Shown in pieces: positions 1 through 8,458 of a DNA stretch of 53,531 nucleotides. The notes under the pieces were generated by a model. That model searched no databases, had not been told where the DNA came from, and was given only the letters and a program-made list of their open reading frames with translations. Within the stretch, counting starts at the first letter, position 1. Every line of letters begins with the position of its first letter. Both the position numbers and the translations under genes were made by a program. The DNA is from Actinomycetota bacterium (GTDB lineage Bacteria > Actinomycetota > Actinomycetes > S36-B12 > UBA5976): positions 1 to 53,531 of the forward strand of contig CANGDT010000006.1 of NCBI GenBank assembly GCA_947452755.1, given 5' to 3'.

Positions 1-347
1 CGGCCCGCGGCTTCAGCAAGTTCGGCGTAACTCCACACTGTTCCGCCACGAACTTTTCGCAACGACTTCCAACATTCCTGCATGAATTCGCCGCCAGGCT
101 GTCGAACTTTGAGTGAATCGAAGGCATTCACCTGTCCATCAAGCCAGTTGTTGACTACTGCAGTGACACCGGCAAGTTTGGCGTCCTTGGTAAAGGTCAC
201 AACTGGGATTTTGCCGTTTGCCTTTTTAATTAATGTGGGCAGGTCACTGAACGCCGCGCCTATGACAACTGGGCTATTGGTGACGTCCACAATTGTGGCC
301 ATTGGTCCCCATGGGGTCTTGATTTCGTATCCCAGGTATTCAGTCAT
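1..347 (-). CDS. ogt: Methylated-DNA--protein-cysteine methyltransferase, 3' end cut off
   Basis: Partial gene running off the left edge; 115 residues are visible. The protein would remove alkyl groups from O6-alkylguanine by transfer to its own cysteine. The diagnostic stretch is at residues 82-115, where FMQECWKSLRKVRGGTVW is followed by SYAELAEAAGR, the DNA-binding helix region of the family. The PCHR active-site loop would lie just beyond the edge and cannot be checked. The start ATG is seven bases downstream of a TAACCT -10 box, so the mRNA may be leaderless. It is divergent from the DUF5522 gene. Family assignment is firm; activity cannot be judged without the missing end. Confidence 0.85.
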   Translation of the reverse strand, partial: MTEYLGYEIKTPWGPMATIVDVTNSPVVIGAAFSDLPTLIKKANGKIPVVTFTKDAKLAGVTAVVNNWLDGQVNAFDSLKVRQPGGEFMQECWKSLRKVRGGTVWSYAELAEAAG

Positions 348-354
348 GTTGCTC

Positions 355-360
355 AGGTTA
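355..360 (-). promoter_or_regulatory. -10 box of the alkyltransferase gene
   Basis: TAACCT on the minus strand, seven bases before the ATG. This spacing would put the transcription start at or next to the start codon. No convincing -35 was seen. Confidence 0.4.
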
Positions 361-393
361 TTGGTTACGAAGTGCGTATGCGAGTGGTTTGGG

Positions 394-399
394 TAAGGT
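394..399 (+). promoter_or_regulatory. -10 box of the DUF5522 gene (leaderless type)
   Basis: TAAGGT fits TANNNT and ends six bases before the ATG at 406. No Shine-Dalgarno sequence is present, as expected for a leaderless transcript. Confidence 0.5.
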
Positions 400-405
400 C
401 GATTT

Positions 406-651
406 ATGAGTTTGAGCGAGCGCATCACCGAGCTTGCTGATCGCCCATTATCGGTGCCGGCTGTGAGTCGTCTCGATCCAGACCGAGAAGACTTTGCTGC
501 AATTGTGTCGGCGCATCAAACTGCGATGAATGAAGGTCGCAATGGGTATTTAGATCCAAAAACTGGGGCGTGGGTTTTTACAGCAGCAGCGCACGCAGCG
601 CGCGGGTTTTGTTGTGAGAATGGTTGTCGGCACTGCCCATTCACGAAGTGA
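406..651 (+). CDS. DUF5522 family small cysteine-rich protein
   Basis: An 81-residue protein. The second half carries the family signature: a GYLDPKTGAWVFTAAAH segment (residues about 47-63), then RGFCCENGCRHCPF close to the C terminus. The four cysteines in CC-x3-C-x2-C spacing suggest metal binding, but the function of the family is unknown. The gene starts without a ribosome site, six bases after a TAAGGT box. Its last codons and stop lie inside a perfect 12-bp inverted repeat and in the first unit of a 40-bp tandem array, so its 3' end has been duplicated downstream. Confidence 0.8.
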   Translation: MSLSERITELADRPLSVPAVSRLDPDREDFAAIVSAHQTAMNEGRNGYLDPKTGAWVFTAAAHAARGFCCENGCRHCPFTK

Positions 652-659
652 ATGGGCAG
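633..659 (+). terminator. Perfect hairpin across the stop codon of the DUF5522 gene
   Basis: CTGCCCATTCAC (633-644) and GTGAATGGGCAG (648-659) form a 12-bp stem with a GAA loop. The stop codon TGA is at 649-651, inside the right arm. No T-tract follows, so it is either an unusual terminator or an mRNA 3'-end stabiliser. Confidence 0.45.
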
Positions 660-782
660 AATAAATATTGTCCGTGGGGTTCACGAAGTGAATGGGCAGG
701 ATAGATATTGTCCGTGGGGTTCACGAAGTGAATGGGCAGGATAGATATTGTCCGTGGGGTTCACGAAGTGAATGGGCAGGAT
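641..782. repeat. 40-bp direct tandem repeat, about 3.5 copies
   Basis: Units start at 641, 681, 721 and 761; the last stops after 22 bases. Units 2 and 3 are identical and unit 1 differs at two positions. Each unit begins TCACGAAGTGAATGGGCAG and so repeats the loop and right arm of the hairpin at the end of the DUF5522 gene. There are no spacers, so it is not a CRISPR array. Confidence 0.95.
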
Positions 783-806
783 TAGTGCACGTAATCCTCT
801 GCTTTG

Positions 807-1193
807 TTATCGCCGTTCGATGAAGTCCCAAAGGTTTCCGTATTTATCAGCGAATACGACTACTTTGCCAAAGTCTTCGTTGCGTGGTTGTTCGGTGAAT
901 TGCACGTTGTGTTCGGCCATGCGAGCGTAGTCGCGGTCGAAGTTATCGGTGTAGAGGAAGAATCCGACACGTCCGCCGGTTTGATTTCCGATTGCGGTTT
1001 GTTGCGTTGGTGTGGTCGCTTCGGCGATAAGGAGCGCTGCGCCTTGTGTTGGGTCTGGTGCGATGACTACCCAACGTTTTGTTTCTGACATTGTGGTGTC
1101 TTCGACAAGGGTGAAACCAAGCGCTGTGGTGTAGTACTCGATTGCTTCGTCGTAGTTGTCGACGACGACTGTGATCATGCCAAGGTTCGCCAT
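807..1193 (-). CDS. VOC (glyoxalase/bleomycin resistance) superfamily protein
   Basis: A 128-residue single-domain protein. The N terminus MANLGMITVVVDNYDEAIEY and the terminal YGNLWDFIE are typical of the vicinal-oxygen-chelate fold, which uses paired beta-alpha-beta-beta-beta modules to hold a metal. The substrate cannot be predicted. It lies 15 bases downstream of the MalY-like gene on the same strand, with a weak AGAAAG ribosome site, and is probably co-transcribed with it. The family is broad (lyases, dioxygenases, antibiotic-binding proteins), so only the fold is claimed. Confidence 0.8.
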   Translation of the reverse strand: MANLGMITVVVDNYDEAIEYYTTALGFTLVEDTTMSETKRWVVIAPDPTQGAALLIAEATTPTQQTAIGNQTGGRVGFFLYTDNFDRDYARMAEHNVQFTEQPRNEDFGKVVVFADKYGNLWDFIERR

Positions 1194-1208
1194 GTTGAAC
1201 TTTCTGTC

Positions 1209-2357
1209 TTAGTGTTCGAGGATTTCAGCCATGCGCTTGATGGCTTCTTTGATGTTGGCTTTGCTTGTTGCAAAGTTCAGCCGCACGTGACCTTCTCCGG
1301 TGGTTCCGAATTCTTCACCATGGCTGAGTGCTACTCGCGCTTTTTCGTGAAGTGCGTCGGCTGGTTTTTCAATTTCGTAGGCCCGTAAGTCAATCCAGGC
1401 TAGGTAGGTGCTGTGGGGAATTGAATATTTTGCCTTTGGCAAGTATTTTTTGATGACTTTGGCTAGGTATTCTCGGTTCTCATCTAAGTTGTCCATGACA
1501 GCGTCGAGCCATTTTGTTCCTTCGTTGTAGGCAACAACACTTGCCCAGCCACCGAACAATGATGCGCGCCAGGTGGTGCTGATTGGCAGACCCGCGAGCA
1601 GGTCGTTGATTGCAGCATCCTGCGAAATAATTTGTGCACATTTCAAGCCCGCTAAATTCCAAGATTTACTTGCGGACGTTATGCAAACACCGTGTGCTCG
1701 GGCTTCATCATTTACTGCAAGGTATGGAATGAATTGCGCCTCGGCAAATGTCAGCGGCGCGTGAATCTCATCACTGATAACAAGCACGTTGTACTTTGCA
1801 GCTAGGTGCGCGATTTTTTCTAATTCCTCGCGACTAAATACGTGTCCAACTGGATTATGCGGATGGCACAGGATGAATGCCTTTGCTCCATCGGCGAATG
1901 CCGTTTCAAGTGCTGTGGCATCCAAAGCCCATTCGCCGTTCGCTGGAATTAGCGGAACATCGACAGGCTCACATTTGACCTCTTTGATCCAGGTAAAGAA
2001 ATTCATGTACACAGGGGAGTTCAAAACTACTTTGTCACCGGGTTGCGTGACGAGGCGCAGAATTTCAACGCCAGCAACGCCGACGTCGGTTGCAAGATGG
2101 AATTGATCTACGTCAACATCCCAGTCCCATCGACGTTTTGCAAAGCCAGCAAACGCGGCAGGAAGCTCAGGAATGATTCCGCCGTAGCCTGTGTCTGAAC
2201 GCTTGATCATGTCAATCAATTCGTCTTGGATGGGCTTTGCGATGGGAAAGTCCATCTCGGCGACGGGCAATGGCAACACATCGGATTCAAATCCGCGCCA
2301 CTTTGCGCTTCGTCGTAGTCGTAAGTCTTTGAGTGAATCTGCTTTTACCTTGGCCAC
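1209..2357 (-). CDS. MalY/PatB-type PLP-dependent C-S beta-lyase or aminotransferase
   Basis: A 382-residue fold-type I PLP enzyme. Visible motifs are HNPVG (N168), SDEIH (D197) and SASKSWNLAGLK with the Schiff-base lysine at about K231. The SKSWNLAGL form and the opening WRGFESDVLPLPVAEMDFP point to the MalY/PatB group, whose members cleave cystathionine or other cysteine conjugates to pyruvate, ammonia and a thiol. Ordinary aminotransferase activity cannot be excluded. The start is GTG six bases after a TAGCCT box. The VOC gene follows in the same direction. Confidence 0.85.
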   Translation of the reverse strand: MAKVKADSLKDLRLRRSAKWRGFESDVLPLPVAEMDFPIAKPIQDELIDMIKRSDTGYGGIIPELPAAFAGFAKRRWDWDVDVDQFHLATDVGVAGVEILRLVTQPGDKVVLNSPVYMNFFTWIKEVKCEPVDVPLIPANGEWALDATALETAFADGAKAFILCHPHNPVGHVFSREELEKIAHLAAKYNVLVISDEIHAPLTFAEAQFIPYLAVNDEARAHGVCITSASKSWNLAGLKCAQIISQDAAINDLLAGLPISTTWRASLFGGWASVVAYNEGTKWLDAVMDNLDENREYLAKVIKKYLPKAKYSIPHSTYLAWIDLRAYEIEKPADALHEKARVALSHGEEFGTTGEGHVRLNFATSKANIKEAIKRMAEILEH

Positions 2358-2363
2358 GGGTTC

Positions 2364-2369
2364 AGGCTA
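2364..2369 (-). promoter_or_regulatory. -10 box of the MalY-like gene (leaderless type)
   Basis: TAGCCT on the minus strand, six bases before the GTG start at 2357. Confidence 0.55.
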
Positions 2370-2390
2370 GCAATGAACTGACGAAAAAAC

Positions 2391-3434
2391 CTAGGGCTTG
2401 ATGACAGTGATACCTGGCAACGGGTTTGTACCCATTTGCTCAAGTGCCGCAGGAACTTCTTCGAGAGTGATGAGTCGCTCTACCAAGGTTTCCGGGCGTA
2501 ATTTTCCGCTGCTGATGTCAGCAAGCATGTCAGGGTACGTTGCCGCTGACATTCCATGGCTTCCCATTACAGAGAGCTCGCGCCCGATAACGAGGTGCAT
2601 TGGAATGGTTGCTTGATCTTGCACTTGTGCAGGAGGCAACAAACCGACTTGTACGTGGCGACCGAGTCGGCGCAGAGTTTCAATTGCAAGTTTCGCTGTG
2701 GCAATGGAGCCCAGAGCGTCAACGGTGACGTCTGCACCTCGCGAATTCATCGCCTTAACAACTTTTGGTACATCGTCGTGGATTGAATCAAGAACAACTT
2801 CAGCACCTGCAAGCCGTGCTCGATCGCGAGCATGGTGTGAGGTGTCAACACCAACAACGGTTGCTCCACGAGATGCTGCAATCATGATTGCTGCCAGCCC
2901 CACACCGCCACAGCCGAACACTGCAACAAGTTCGCCGGGCTTCACCTGTGCGACTTGAACGATTGCTCGATATGACGTCGCAAAGCGACACCCAAGTGCT
3001 GCGGCTGTTTCAAATGAGACATCGTCAGGAAGTGCAACTACGTTGAAGTCAGCGTTGGGCACGCGCACGTATTCAGCAAAACTGCCAGGTCCGTTGAAGC
3101 CGGGCTGCCATTGGAAGAAGCACACTTGCGCGTTTCCTTCGAGGCAATCTACGCATTCTCCGCAACCGCTGACGAATGGAACGGTGACCCTGTCGCCCAC
3201 TTTCCATTTGGTTACGTCGCTGCCAACGTCGCTAATGGTGCCTGCAAATTCGTGACCGGGGATGTGCGGGAACTCTTTAATGTCATCGTCGTGACCTTGC
3301 CATCCGTGCCAGTCACTTCGGCACAAGCCAGTTGCTTCGACTTTGATGATGACCCCGTGTGGCCGAGGCGTGGGAATTGGTCGCTCATCTATATAGAGAG
3401 GTGATCCAAATGAGTCGAATTGGGCTACGCGCAC
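2391..3434 (-). CDS. Zinc-dependent medium-chain alcohol dehydrogenase
   Basis: A 347-residue MDR family oxidoreductase. The catalytic zinc ligands are C38 and the GHE of PGHEFAG (residues 60-62). The structural zinc lobe is complete, with cysteines at about 91, 94, 97 and 105 in GCGECVDCLEGNAQVC. The nucleotide-binding turn is GCGGVG at 174-179. It should oxidise an alcohol or reduce an aldehyde with NAD(P); the substrate is unknown. The start is GTG six bases after a TACTCT box. It is 33 bases upstream of the MalY-like gene on the same strand but each has its own promoter box. Confidence 0.88.
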   Translation of the reverse strand: MRVAQFDSFGSPLYIDERPIPTPRPHGVIIKVEATGLCRSDWHGWQGHDDDIKEFPHIPGHEFAGTISDVGSDVTKWKVGDRVTVPFVSGCGECVDCLEGNAQVCFFQWQPGFNGPGSFAEYVRVPNADFNVVALPDDVSFETAAALGCRFATSYRAIVQVAQVKPGELVAVFGCGGVGLAAIMIAASRGATVVGVDTSHHARDRARLAGAEVVLDSIHDDVPKVVKAMNSRGADVTVDALGSIATAKLAIETLRRLGRHVQVGLLPPAQVQDQATIPMHLVIGRELSVMGSHGMSAATYPDMLADISSGKLRPETLVERLITLEEVPAALEQMGTNPLPGITVIKP

Positions 3435-3440
3435 CTGCCA

Positions 3441-3446
3441 AGAGTA
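3441..3446 (-). promoter_or_regulatory. -10 box of the alcohol dehydrogenase gene (leaderless type)
   Basis: TACTCT on the minus strand, six bases before the GTG start at 3434. Confidence 0.5.
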
Positions 3447-3553
3447 TTGGTAAAGGTTGGTCTGTCAGAAACTGGGTGAGGCATGAAAAATGCCCGATTT
3501 TGACCACGCCAGCCCGGGAATAAAGCAAAAACCCTTTAGGTTGTACATTTTGC

Positions 3554-3574
3554 CTTGAGCGAACCCGACTCAAC
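3554..3574. promoter_or_regulatory. HAIR operator 1 (HspR-binding inverted repeat)
   Basis: CTTGAGC-N7-ACTCAAC matches 12 of 14 defined positions of the known HspR site CTTGAGT-N7-ACTCAAG. It lies immediately upstream of the -35 hexamer of dnaK, where repressor binding would block polymerase. Confidence 0.85.
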
Positions 3575-3578
3575 TGAT

Positions 3579-3609
3579 TTGACACGATAGGTTTCAGGTC
3601 ACTTAATAT
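3579..3609 (+). promoter_or_regulatory. dnaK operon promoter
   Basis: A consensus -35 TTGACA at 3579-3584 is followed by TTAATAT at 3603-3609 as the -10, with 18-19 bases between them. It is sandwiched between two HAIR-type sites, fitting heat-inducible repression by HspR. Confidence 0.75.
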
Positions 3610-3616
3610 GGGAACA

Positions 3617-3637
3617 CTTGAGTCATACCAACTCTTA
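3617..3637. promoter_or_regulatory. HAIR operator 2 (half-degenerate)
   Basis: CTTGAGT-N7-ACTCTTA has a perfect left arm and four of seven matches in the right arm. It covers the expected transcription start of dnaK, 13 bases before the start codon. Confidence 0.65.
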
Positions 3638-3650
3638 TAAGGAGCAACAC

Positions 3651-5474
3651 ATGTCCCGTGCCGTAGGCATTGACCTGGGAACCACCAACTCGGTGGTTGC
3701 AGTTCTTGAAGGTGGCGAACCCACCGTCATCGCAAACGCAGAAGGCGCACGCACCACACCCAGTGTCGTCGCATTCGCAAAGAATGGTGAAGTTCTGGTC
3801 GGCGAAGTCGCCAAGCGCCAGGCAGTCACTAACGTCGATCGCACAATTCGTTCGGTGAAGCGCCACATTGGCGAGACATCGTGGAATGTTGCCATCGATG
3901 ACAAGAAATACAACGCACAAGAAATTTCTGCCCGCGTTCTTCAGAAGTTGAAGCGCGACGCTGAAGCGTACTTGGGCGAAACTGTCACCGATGCGGTCAT
4001 CACAGTTCCTGCATACTTCAATGACGCTCAGCGTCAGGCTACGAAAGACGCTGGCCAAATCGCTGGTCTGAACGTCCTGCGTATCGTCAACGAGCCAACC
4101 GCTGCAGCTCTTGCATATGGTTTGGACAAGGGCGATACCGAACAAACAATTCTTGTATTCGACCTTGGTGGCGGAACGTTCGACGTTTCACTGCTCGAAA
4201 TTGGTGAAGGCATCGTAGAAGTGAAAGCCACAAGTGGCGATAACAACCTCGGTGGCGATGACTGGGATCAGCGCGTAGTGGATCACTTGGTCAGTGCATT
4301 CAAGATGTCTAACGGCATTGACCTTGCAACTGACAAGGTCGCACTTCAGCGACTTCGTGAAGCTGCTGAAAAAGCAAAGATTGAATTGTCGTCATCACAG
4401 TCGACAAACGTCAACCTTCCATACATCACAGCTTCGGATGCCGGTCCACTTCACATGGATGTGACAATTACTCGTGCAGAATTCCAAAAGATGACTGCAG
4501 ATCTACTTGATCGCACAAAGTCACCGTTCAACAACGTCATCAAGGATGCTGGCATCAAAGTCGGCGACATTGATCACGTAGTTCTTGTTGGTGGTTCTAC
4601 TCGTATGCCGGCCGTCACCGAATTGGTGAAGGAACTTACCGGTGGCAAGGAACCAAACAAGAGCGTTAATCCTGATGAAGTAGTTGCCATCGGTGCTGCA
4701 CTTCAGGCTGGTGTTCTTAAAGGTGAAGTGAAAGACGTACTTCTTCTTGATGTCACACCACTGTCACTTGGTATCGAAACCAAGGGTGGCTTGATGACCA
4801 AGATGATTGAGCGCAACACCACCATCCCAACGAAGCGTTCGGAAATCTTCACAACTGCTGAAGACAACCAGCCATCCGTACTCATTCAGGTTTTCCAGGG
4901 TGAACGCGAAATGGCCGCTTACAACAAGAAGCTCGGAACTTTCGAACTCACAGGTCTGCCACCTGCTCCACGCAACGTGCCACAGATTGAAGTGACCTTC
5001 GATATCGATGCCAACGGTATTGTTCACGTTTCTGCCAAAGACTTAGGTACTGGCAAGGAACAGTCGATGACCATCACTGGCGGCGGCGGCTTGTCGAAGG
5101 AAGAAATCGACCGCATGATGAAGGATGCTGAAGCACACGCAGACGAAGACCGCACGCGTCGTGAAGAAGCGGAAGTTCGCAACCAGGCTGAGTCGCTTGT
5201 TTTCCAGACTGAAAAGTTCCTTGCTGAAAGCGGTGACAAGGTTCCAGCAGATGCCAAGGCAAACGTTGATGAGCCATTGGCTGCGCTGAAGAAGGCACTT
5301 GAAGGTGACGACTTTGAAGCAATCAAGTCAGGCGTTGAAGCTGTAGCCACCGCAAGTCAGGCATTGGGTGCTGCGTTGTACGCAAACACACAAGCCGAAG
5401 GTGAAGCAGATGCACCCGCCGGCGACGATGACGTTGTAGATGCTGAAATCGTTGAAGAGGCCGATCAGAAATGA
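3651..5474 (+). CDS. dnaK: Molecular chaperone DnaK (Hsp70)
   Basis: A 607-residue protein. It is an ATP-dependent chaperone that binds unfolded peptides and cycles with DnaJ and GrpE. The ATPase domain opens [15 protein letters not shown] and carries [11 protein letters not shown]; the interdomain linker region reads [16 protein letters not shown]; the C terminus is acidic ([16 protein letters not shown]). The start chosen is ATG at 3651, preceded by AAGGAG at 3639-3644; a longer in-frame start at 3618 would lie inside the second HAIR site and is rejected. It heads dnaK-grpE-dnaJ-hspR and overlaps grpE by four bases. Confidence 0.98.
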   Translation: MSRAVGIDLGTTNSVVAVLEGGEPTVIANAEGARTTPSVVAFAKNGEVLVGEVAKRQAVTNVDRTIRSVKRHIGETSWNVAIDDKKYNAQEISARVLQKLKRDAEAYLGETVTDAVITVPAYFNDAQRQATKDAGQIAGLNVLRIVNEPTAAALAYGLDKGDTEQTILVFDLGGGTFDVSLLEIGEGIVEVKATSGDNNLGGDDWDQRVVDHLVSAFKMSNGIDLATDKVALQRLREAAEKAKIELSSSQSTNVNLPYITASDAGPLHMDVTITRAEFQKMTADLLDRTKSPFNNVIKDAGIKVGDIDHVVLVGGSTRMPAVTELVKELTGGKEPNKSVNPDEVVAIGAALQAGVLKGEVKDVLLLDVTPLSLGIETKGGLMTKMIERNTTIPTKRSEIFTTAEDNQPSVLIQVFQGEREMAAYNKKLGTFELTGLPPAPRNVPQIEVTFDIDANGIVHVSAKDLGTGKEQSMTITGGGGLSKEEIDRMMKDAEAHADEDRTRREEAEVRNQAESLVFQTEKFLAESGDKVPADAKANVDEPLAALKKALEGDDFEAIKSGVEAVATASQALGAALYANTQAEGEADAPAGDDDVVDAEIVEEADQK

Positions 5475-6028
5475 CCGACCACGACCACGGCGATGAACAG
5501 GCCGATGGCGTAAGGATCACTGACAATCACAAGATTGATCCTGAGACGGGAGCTCCTCGTTCACCGGAAGGTGGCGAGGAGCAATCCGCTCCGGCTGAAG
5601 CCGATCCCATCGCGGAATTGACTGCTGACTTACAGCGCCTTCAAGCAGAATTTTCGAATTATCGTAAACGCGTTGAGCGTGATCGTGAAGCTGCTCGTGA
5701 ATTAATCGTCGCAAATACGTTGGCAGAACTTCTGCCTGTGCTTGATGACATTGGACGGGCGCGTTCGCATGGCGAACTTGAGGGCGGATTCAAATCTGTC
5801 GGCGAGGCACTTGAAGGAACAGTCAATCGACTTGGACTCAAGGCCTTTGGCGAACCAGGCGACGCCTTTGATCCAATGAGACATGAAGCAATTGCGCATG
5901 AATTCAGCGCAGAAGTCACCACGTCAACGTGTGCTTCCGTATTTCAACCGGGTTATGAATTTGCCGGCCGAGTAATTCGTGCAGCAATTGTCAGTGTTGC
6001 TGATCCTGAAACAGCAGCCAGCGAATAA
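5471..6028 (+). CDS. grpE: Nucleotide exchange factor GrpE
   Basis: A 185-residue protein that releases ADP from DnaK. After an acidic, probably disordered N terminus (about 50 residues) comes a coiled-coil segment ([20 protein letters not shown] and on), then the beta-domain with [15 protein letters not shown], close to the family signature. The start ATG overlaps the dnaK stop (ATGA), implying translational coupling. The [20 protein letters not shown] segment near the end corresponds to the usual GrpE C-terminal motif. Length is normal for the family. Confidence 0.96.
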   Translation: MTDHDHGDEQADGVRITDNHKIDPETGAPRSPEGGEEQSAPAEADPIAELTADLQRLQAEFSNYRKRVERDREAARELIVANTLAELLPVLDDIGRARSHGELEGGFKSVGEALEGTVNRLGLKAFGEPGDAFDPMRHEAIAHEFSAEVTTSTCASVFQPGYEFAGRVIRAAIVSVADPETAASE

Positions 6029-6058
6029 TTAATAACACAACATCTGAAAGGAGGCGCC

Positions 6059-7030
6059 ATGAGTGCGAAGGATCTGTACGAAAAGGATTACTACAAAATT
6101 CTTGGCGTCTCCAAAGATGCTGACGCTGCCGCAATCAAAAAGGCATATCGTCAATTAGCAAAAAATCTTCACCCGGATACAAACCAGGGCGACAAGGCAA
6201 TTGAAGAAAAATTTAAAGAAGTTTCTGAAGCATATGACGTGCTCTCGGATTCGAAGTCACGTGCTGAATATGACGATGCGCGACGCATGGGCGCCGCAGG
6301 TTTTGGTGCAGGGCGCCGCGGACCTGCAGGTGGACGACCAGGCGGACCGAATGTCGAAGATATGTTCGGCGGCGGTGGTCAAGGCTTTGGCGATCTGTCA
6401 GACATTTTTGGCGGGCTATTTGGTGGCGGTGGAGGTCGACGTGGACCACGGCGCGGTAGCGACTTAGAAACCTCAATCAAAATTAGTTTTGATGATTCTA
6501 TTTTTGGGGCAACAAAATCGTTGACATTATCAACGGGAAATGTTTCCACGCGCATCCCCGCCGGTGTGAAGAACGGGCAGCAGATTCGTTTGCGAGGCAA
6601 GGGTCAGCCAGGGGAACCCGGCGCGCCTGCTGGCGACTTGTTGATCAACATTGCAGTAGTTCCGCACCCTGTTTTTGGTCGCGATGGCGACAACCTCACG
6701 GTCACTGTGCCAGTCCGGTTTGATGAAGCGGTCAATGGCGCAGACATCAAAGTGCCCGTTCTGTCTGGTCAGCCAGTAACCATTCGTATTCCCGCGGGGA
6801 CGAAGACGGGCGCAAAGTTCCGCGCACGTGGCAAAGGCGTAGCTGCGGCCCATAAGACTGGCGATTTGATTGTGACGGTCGATATTGCAGTACCGAAGGA
6901 TCTCTCGAGTGCTGCCCTGAAGGCGCTTGCGGAATTCGCTGCCGAAACATCAGATTTCGATCCTCGCGAAGAATTGATGCGCAAGACTGGCAACACAACT
7001 GACTCACGAAAGAGCTCAACTGATGAATGA
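6059..7030 (+). CDS. DnaJ-family co-chaperone without zinc finger (CbpA type)
   Basis: A 323-residue Hsp40. The J-domain (residues 5-72) has the HPD tripeptide in NLHPDTNQGDK, needed to stimulate DnaK ATPase. A Gly/Arg-rich linker follows (about 75-135), with many GGG runs. The two C-terminal beta-domains begin near ETSIKISFDDSIFGATKSL. None of the four CxxCxGxG zinc motifs of classical DnaJ is present; the protein goes straight from linker to substrate-binding domain, so it belongs to the class B/CbpA type. An AAGGAG ribosome site lies seven bases before the ATG. It overlaps hspR by eight bases, which is why it is taken as the main J-protein of this operon. Confidence 0.93.
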   Translation: MSAKDLYEKDYYKILGVSKDADAAAIKKAYRQLAKNLHPDTNQGDKAIEEKFKEVSEAYDVLSDSKSRAEYDDARRMGAAGFGAGRRGPAGGRPGGPNVEDMFGGGGQGFGDLSDIFGGLFGGGGGRRGPRRGSDLETSIKISFDDSIFGATKSLTLSTGNVSTRIPAGVKNGQQIRLRGKGQPGEPGAPAGDLLINIAVVPHPVFGRDGDNLTVTVPVRFDEAVNGADIKVPVLSGQPVTIRIPAGTKTGAKFRARGKGVAAAHKTGDLIVTVDIAVPKDLSSAALKALAEFAAETSDFDPREELMRKTGNTTDSRKSSTDE

Positions 7031-7364
7031 GTTTGAACACGATGATGAAGTGCCGGTTTATGTTATTTCAGTTGCCGCACAGCTAGCTGGGCTGCACCCA
7101 CAAACATTACGACAGTACGACCGCCTTGGTCTTGTTTCTCCTGGACGTTCAATCGGCCGCAACCGTTTGTACTCATTACGTGACATCAATCGCCTGCGCG
7201 AAGTGACGAAACTTTCTAATGAAGGAATCACGCTTGCTGGAATTATGCGCATTCTGATTCTTGAAGAGCAACTCGAACGTGCGCTCAAGGAAAATATTCG
7301 TCTTCGCGAGTCAATTGGACCATCAACAGCAGTAGTTGTGTGGCGCCCCAACCGCCGCGCATAA
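7023..7364 (+). CDS. hspR: Heat-shock repressor HspR (MerR family)
   Basis: A 113-residue MerR-type regulator. The winged helix-turn-helix occupies residues 12-70 (VYVISVAAQLAGLHPQTLRQ, then YDRLGLVSPGRS); a short coiled coil follows (EEQLERALKENIRLRE). Known HspR proteins bind HAIR sequences and use DnaK as co-repressor, giving feedback control. Here two HAIR-like sites flank the dnaK promoter, so autoregulation of the whole operon is the direct reading. Its start overlaps the end of dnaJ by eight bases. The C terminus ends in a basic WRPNRRA. Confidence 0.95.
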   Translation: MNEFEHDDEVPVYVISVAAQLAGLHPQTLRQYDRLGLVSPGRSIGRNRLYSLRDINRLREVTKLSNEGITLAGIMRILILEEQLERALKENIRLRESIGPSTAVVVWRPNRRA

Positions 7365-7418
7365 TTCTGCCTACGAAACTGGCCGGTATTCGGTAGCGTG
7401 AACCCAAGAGGAGACGCT

Positions 7419-8456
7419 ATGTATGTTTTGAACACCTGGTATGTCACAGCGTGGAGTCATGAAGTGACAACTACGCCAGTGAAGCGAATGGTTTGTGAAA
7501 TCCCATTGGTGCTGTACCGAAATGTGTCTGGACAAGTACGAATTCTCGAAGATCGCTGCCCTCACCGTGGCTACCCACTGTCGGCGGGTGTGACACACGA
7601 CGACACAATCGAGTGCGGATATCACGGGTTCACTTTTGATGGCGCAGGAACCTGCACACGTGTTCCTGCGCAGTCAACAATCCCGGAACGCGCAGTAGTT
7701 CGCAGTTTTCCGGTTGTTGAGAAAGATGGCTGGATTTGGGTATGGACTGGCGATAAGAGTCTTGCCGATGAATCGCAAATTCCTGATACCCATTACATGA
7801 ATGATCCAGCGTGGGCTGCCAACACCCACAGCTATCTTTTTGAATGCCGGGCAGATTTGATTCATGACAACCTGTTGGACCTGACTCACGAGTCGTTTAT
7901 TCACACCAGCACGGTAGGCGATGACTATATCTATAAGCACGGCATCACCGTTGAAGTAGAGGGCACGGTTGTCTCTGCCGATCGTTTGATGCCAAATGTG
8001 GCTCCGCCACCCTTGTATGCGAAAACAATGGGTCTTGATGGACTTTTCGATCGCTTCCACTGCACAGAATTTCATGTACCGAATTACCACATCTTGCATT
8101 CTGGAATCACTGGCGCTGGTCGTCCCCGTGAAGAGGGCTACCTCATCAAAGTTCTCAATGGCATCACACCGATCACTGCGAATACAAGTTGGTATTACTA
8201 CTGCTTTGCACGCAATTTTGCTATTGATGATGTGCAAGCAACTGCAGATTTACAAGAAGGACTGGCGACAGTTCTTGATGAAGATGCGGACGCATTACGT
8301 CTTCAAGAAATTGGTTTATCAACTCGACCAAGCAATGTTCACGATGTGTTGATTGCTCAAGATGCGGGAGTTGCGAAAGCACGACGCATTATGAAGCAGT
8401 TACTCGATGCTGAAGCACAATTTCGTGACGCGGCCGTAACTGCGACGTCGCACTAA
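7419..8456 (+). CDS. Rieske non-heme iron oxygenase alpha subunit, vanillate O-demethylase type
   Basis: A 345-residue oxygenase. The Rieske [2Fe-2S] site is complete: CPHRGYPLSAG and CGYHGF at about residues 46-69. The mononuclear iron region is DLIHDNLLDLTHESFIH at about 147-163, with the usual two histidines. Length and N terminus MYVLNTWYVTAWSHEV fit the single-component-type VanA group, which demethylates methoxy-aromatics; the actual substrate is not predictable. ATG at 7419 is preferred to an upstream GTG because GAGGAG precedes it. It heads a tight operon with an unknown protein and a ferredoxin. Confidence 0.88.
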   Translation: MYVLNTWYVTAWSHEVTTTPVKRMVCEIPLVLYRNVSGQVRILEDRCPHRGYPLSAGVTHDDTIECGYHGFTFDGAGTCTRVPAQSTIPERAVVRSFPVVEKDGWIWVWTGDKSLADESQIPDTHYMNDPAWAANTHSYLFECRADLIHDNLLDLTHESFIHTSTVGDDYIYKHGITVEVEGTVVSADRLMPNVAPPPLYAKTMGLDGLFDRFHCTEFHVPNYHILHSGITGAGRPREEGYLIKVLNGITPITANTSWYYYCFARNFAIDDVQATADLQEGLATVLDEDADALRLQEIGLSTRPSNVHDVLIAQDAGVAKARRIMKQLLDAEAQFRDAAVTATSH

Positions 8457-8458
8457 TT

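Noticed and set aside
82-396. A 104-residue plus-strand reading frame at the left edge
   Set aside because: The opposite strand encodes a clear alkyltransferase; the plus frame has no family features and is its shadow.
641-782. CRISPR-like regular repeats
   Set aside because: The 40-bp units are directly adjacent with no unique spacers, and no cas genes are nearby.
3603-4145. A long reading frame antisense to dnaK
   Set aside because: It follows from codon bias of dnaK on the other strand; it has no start signal and covers both HAIR site and gene start.
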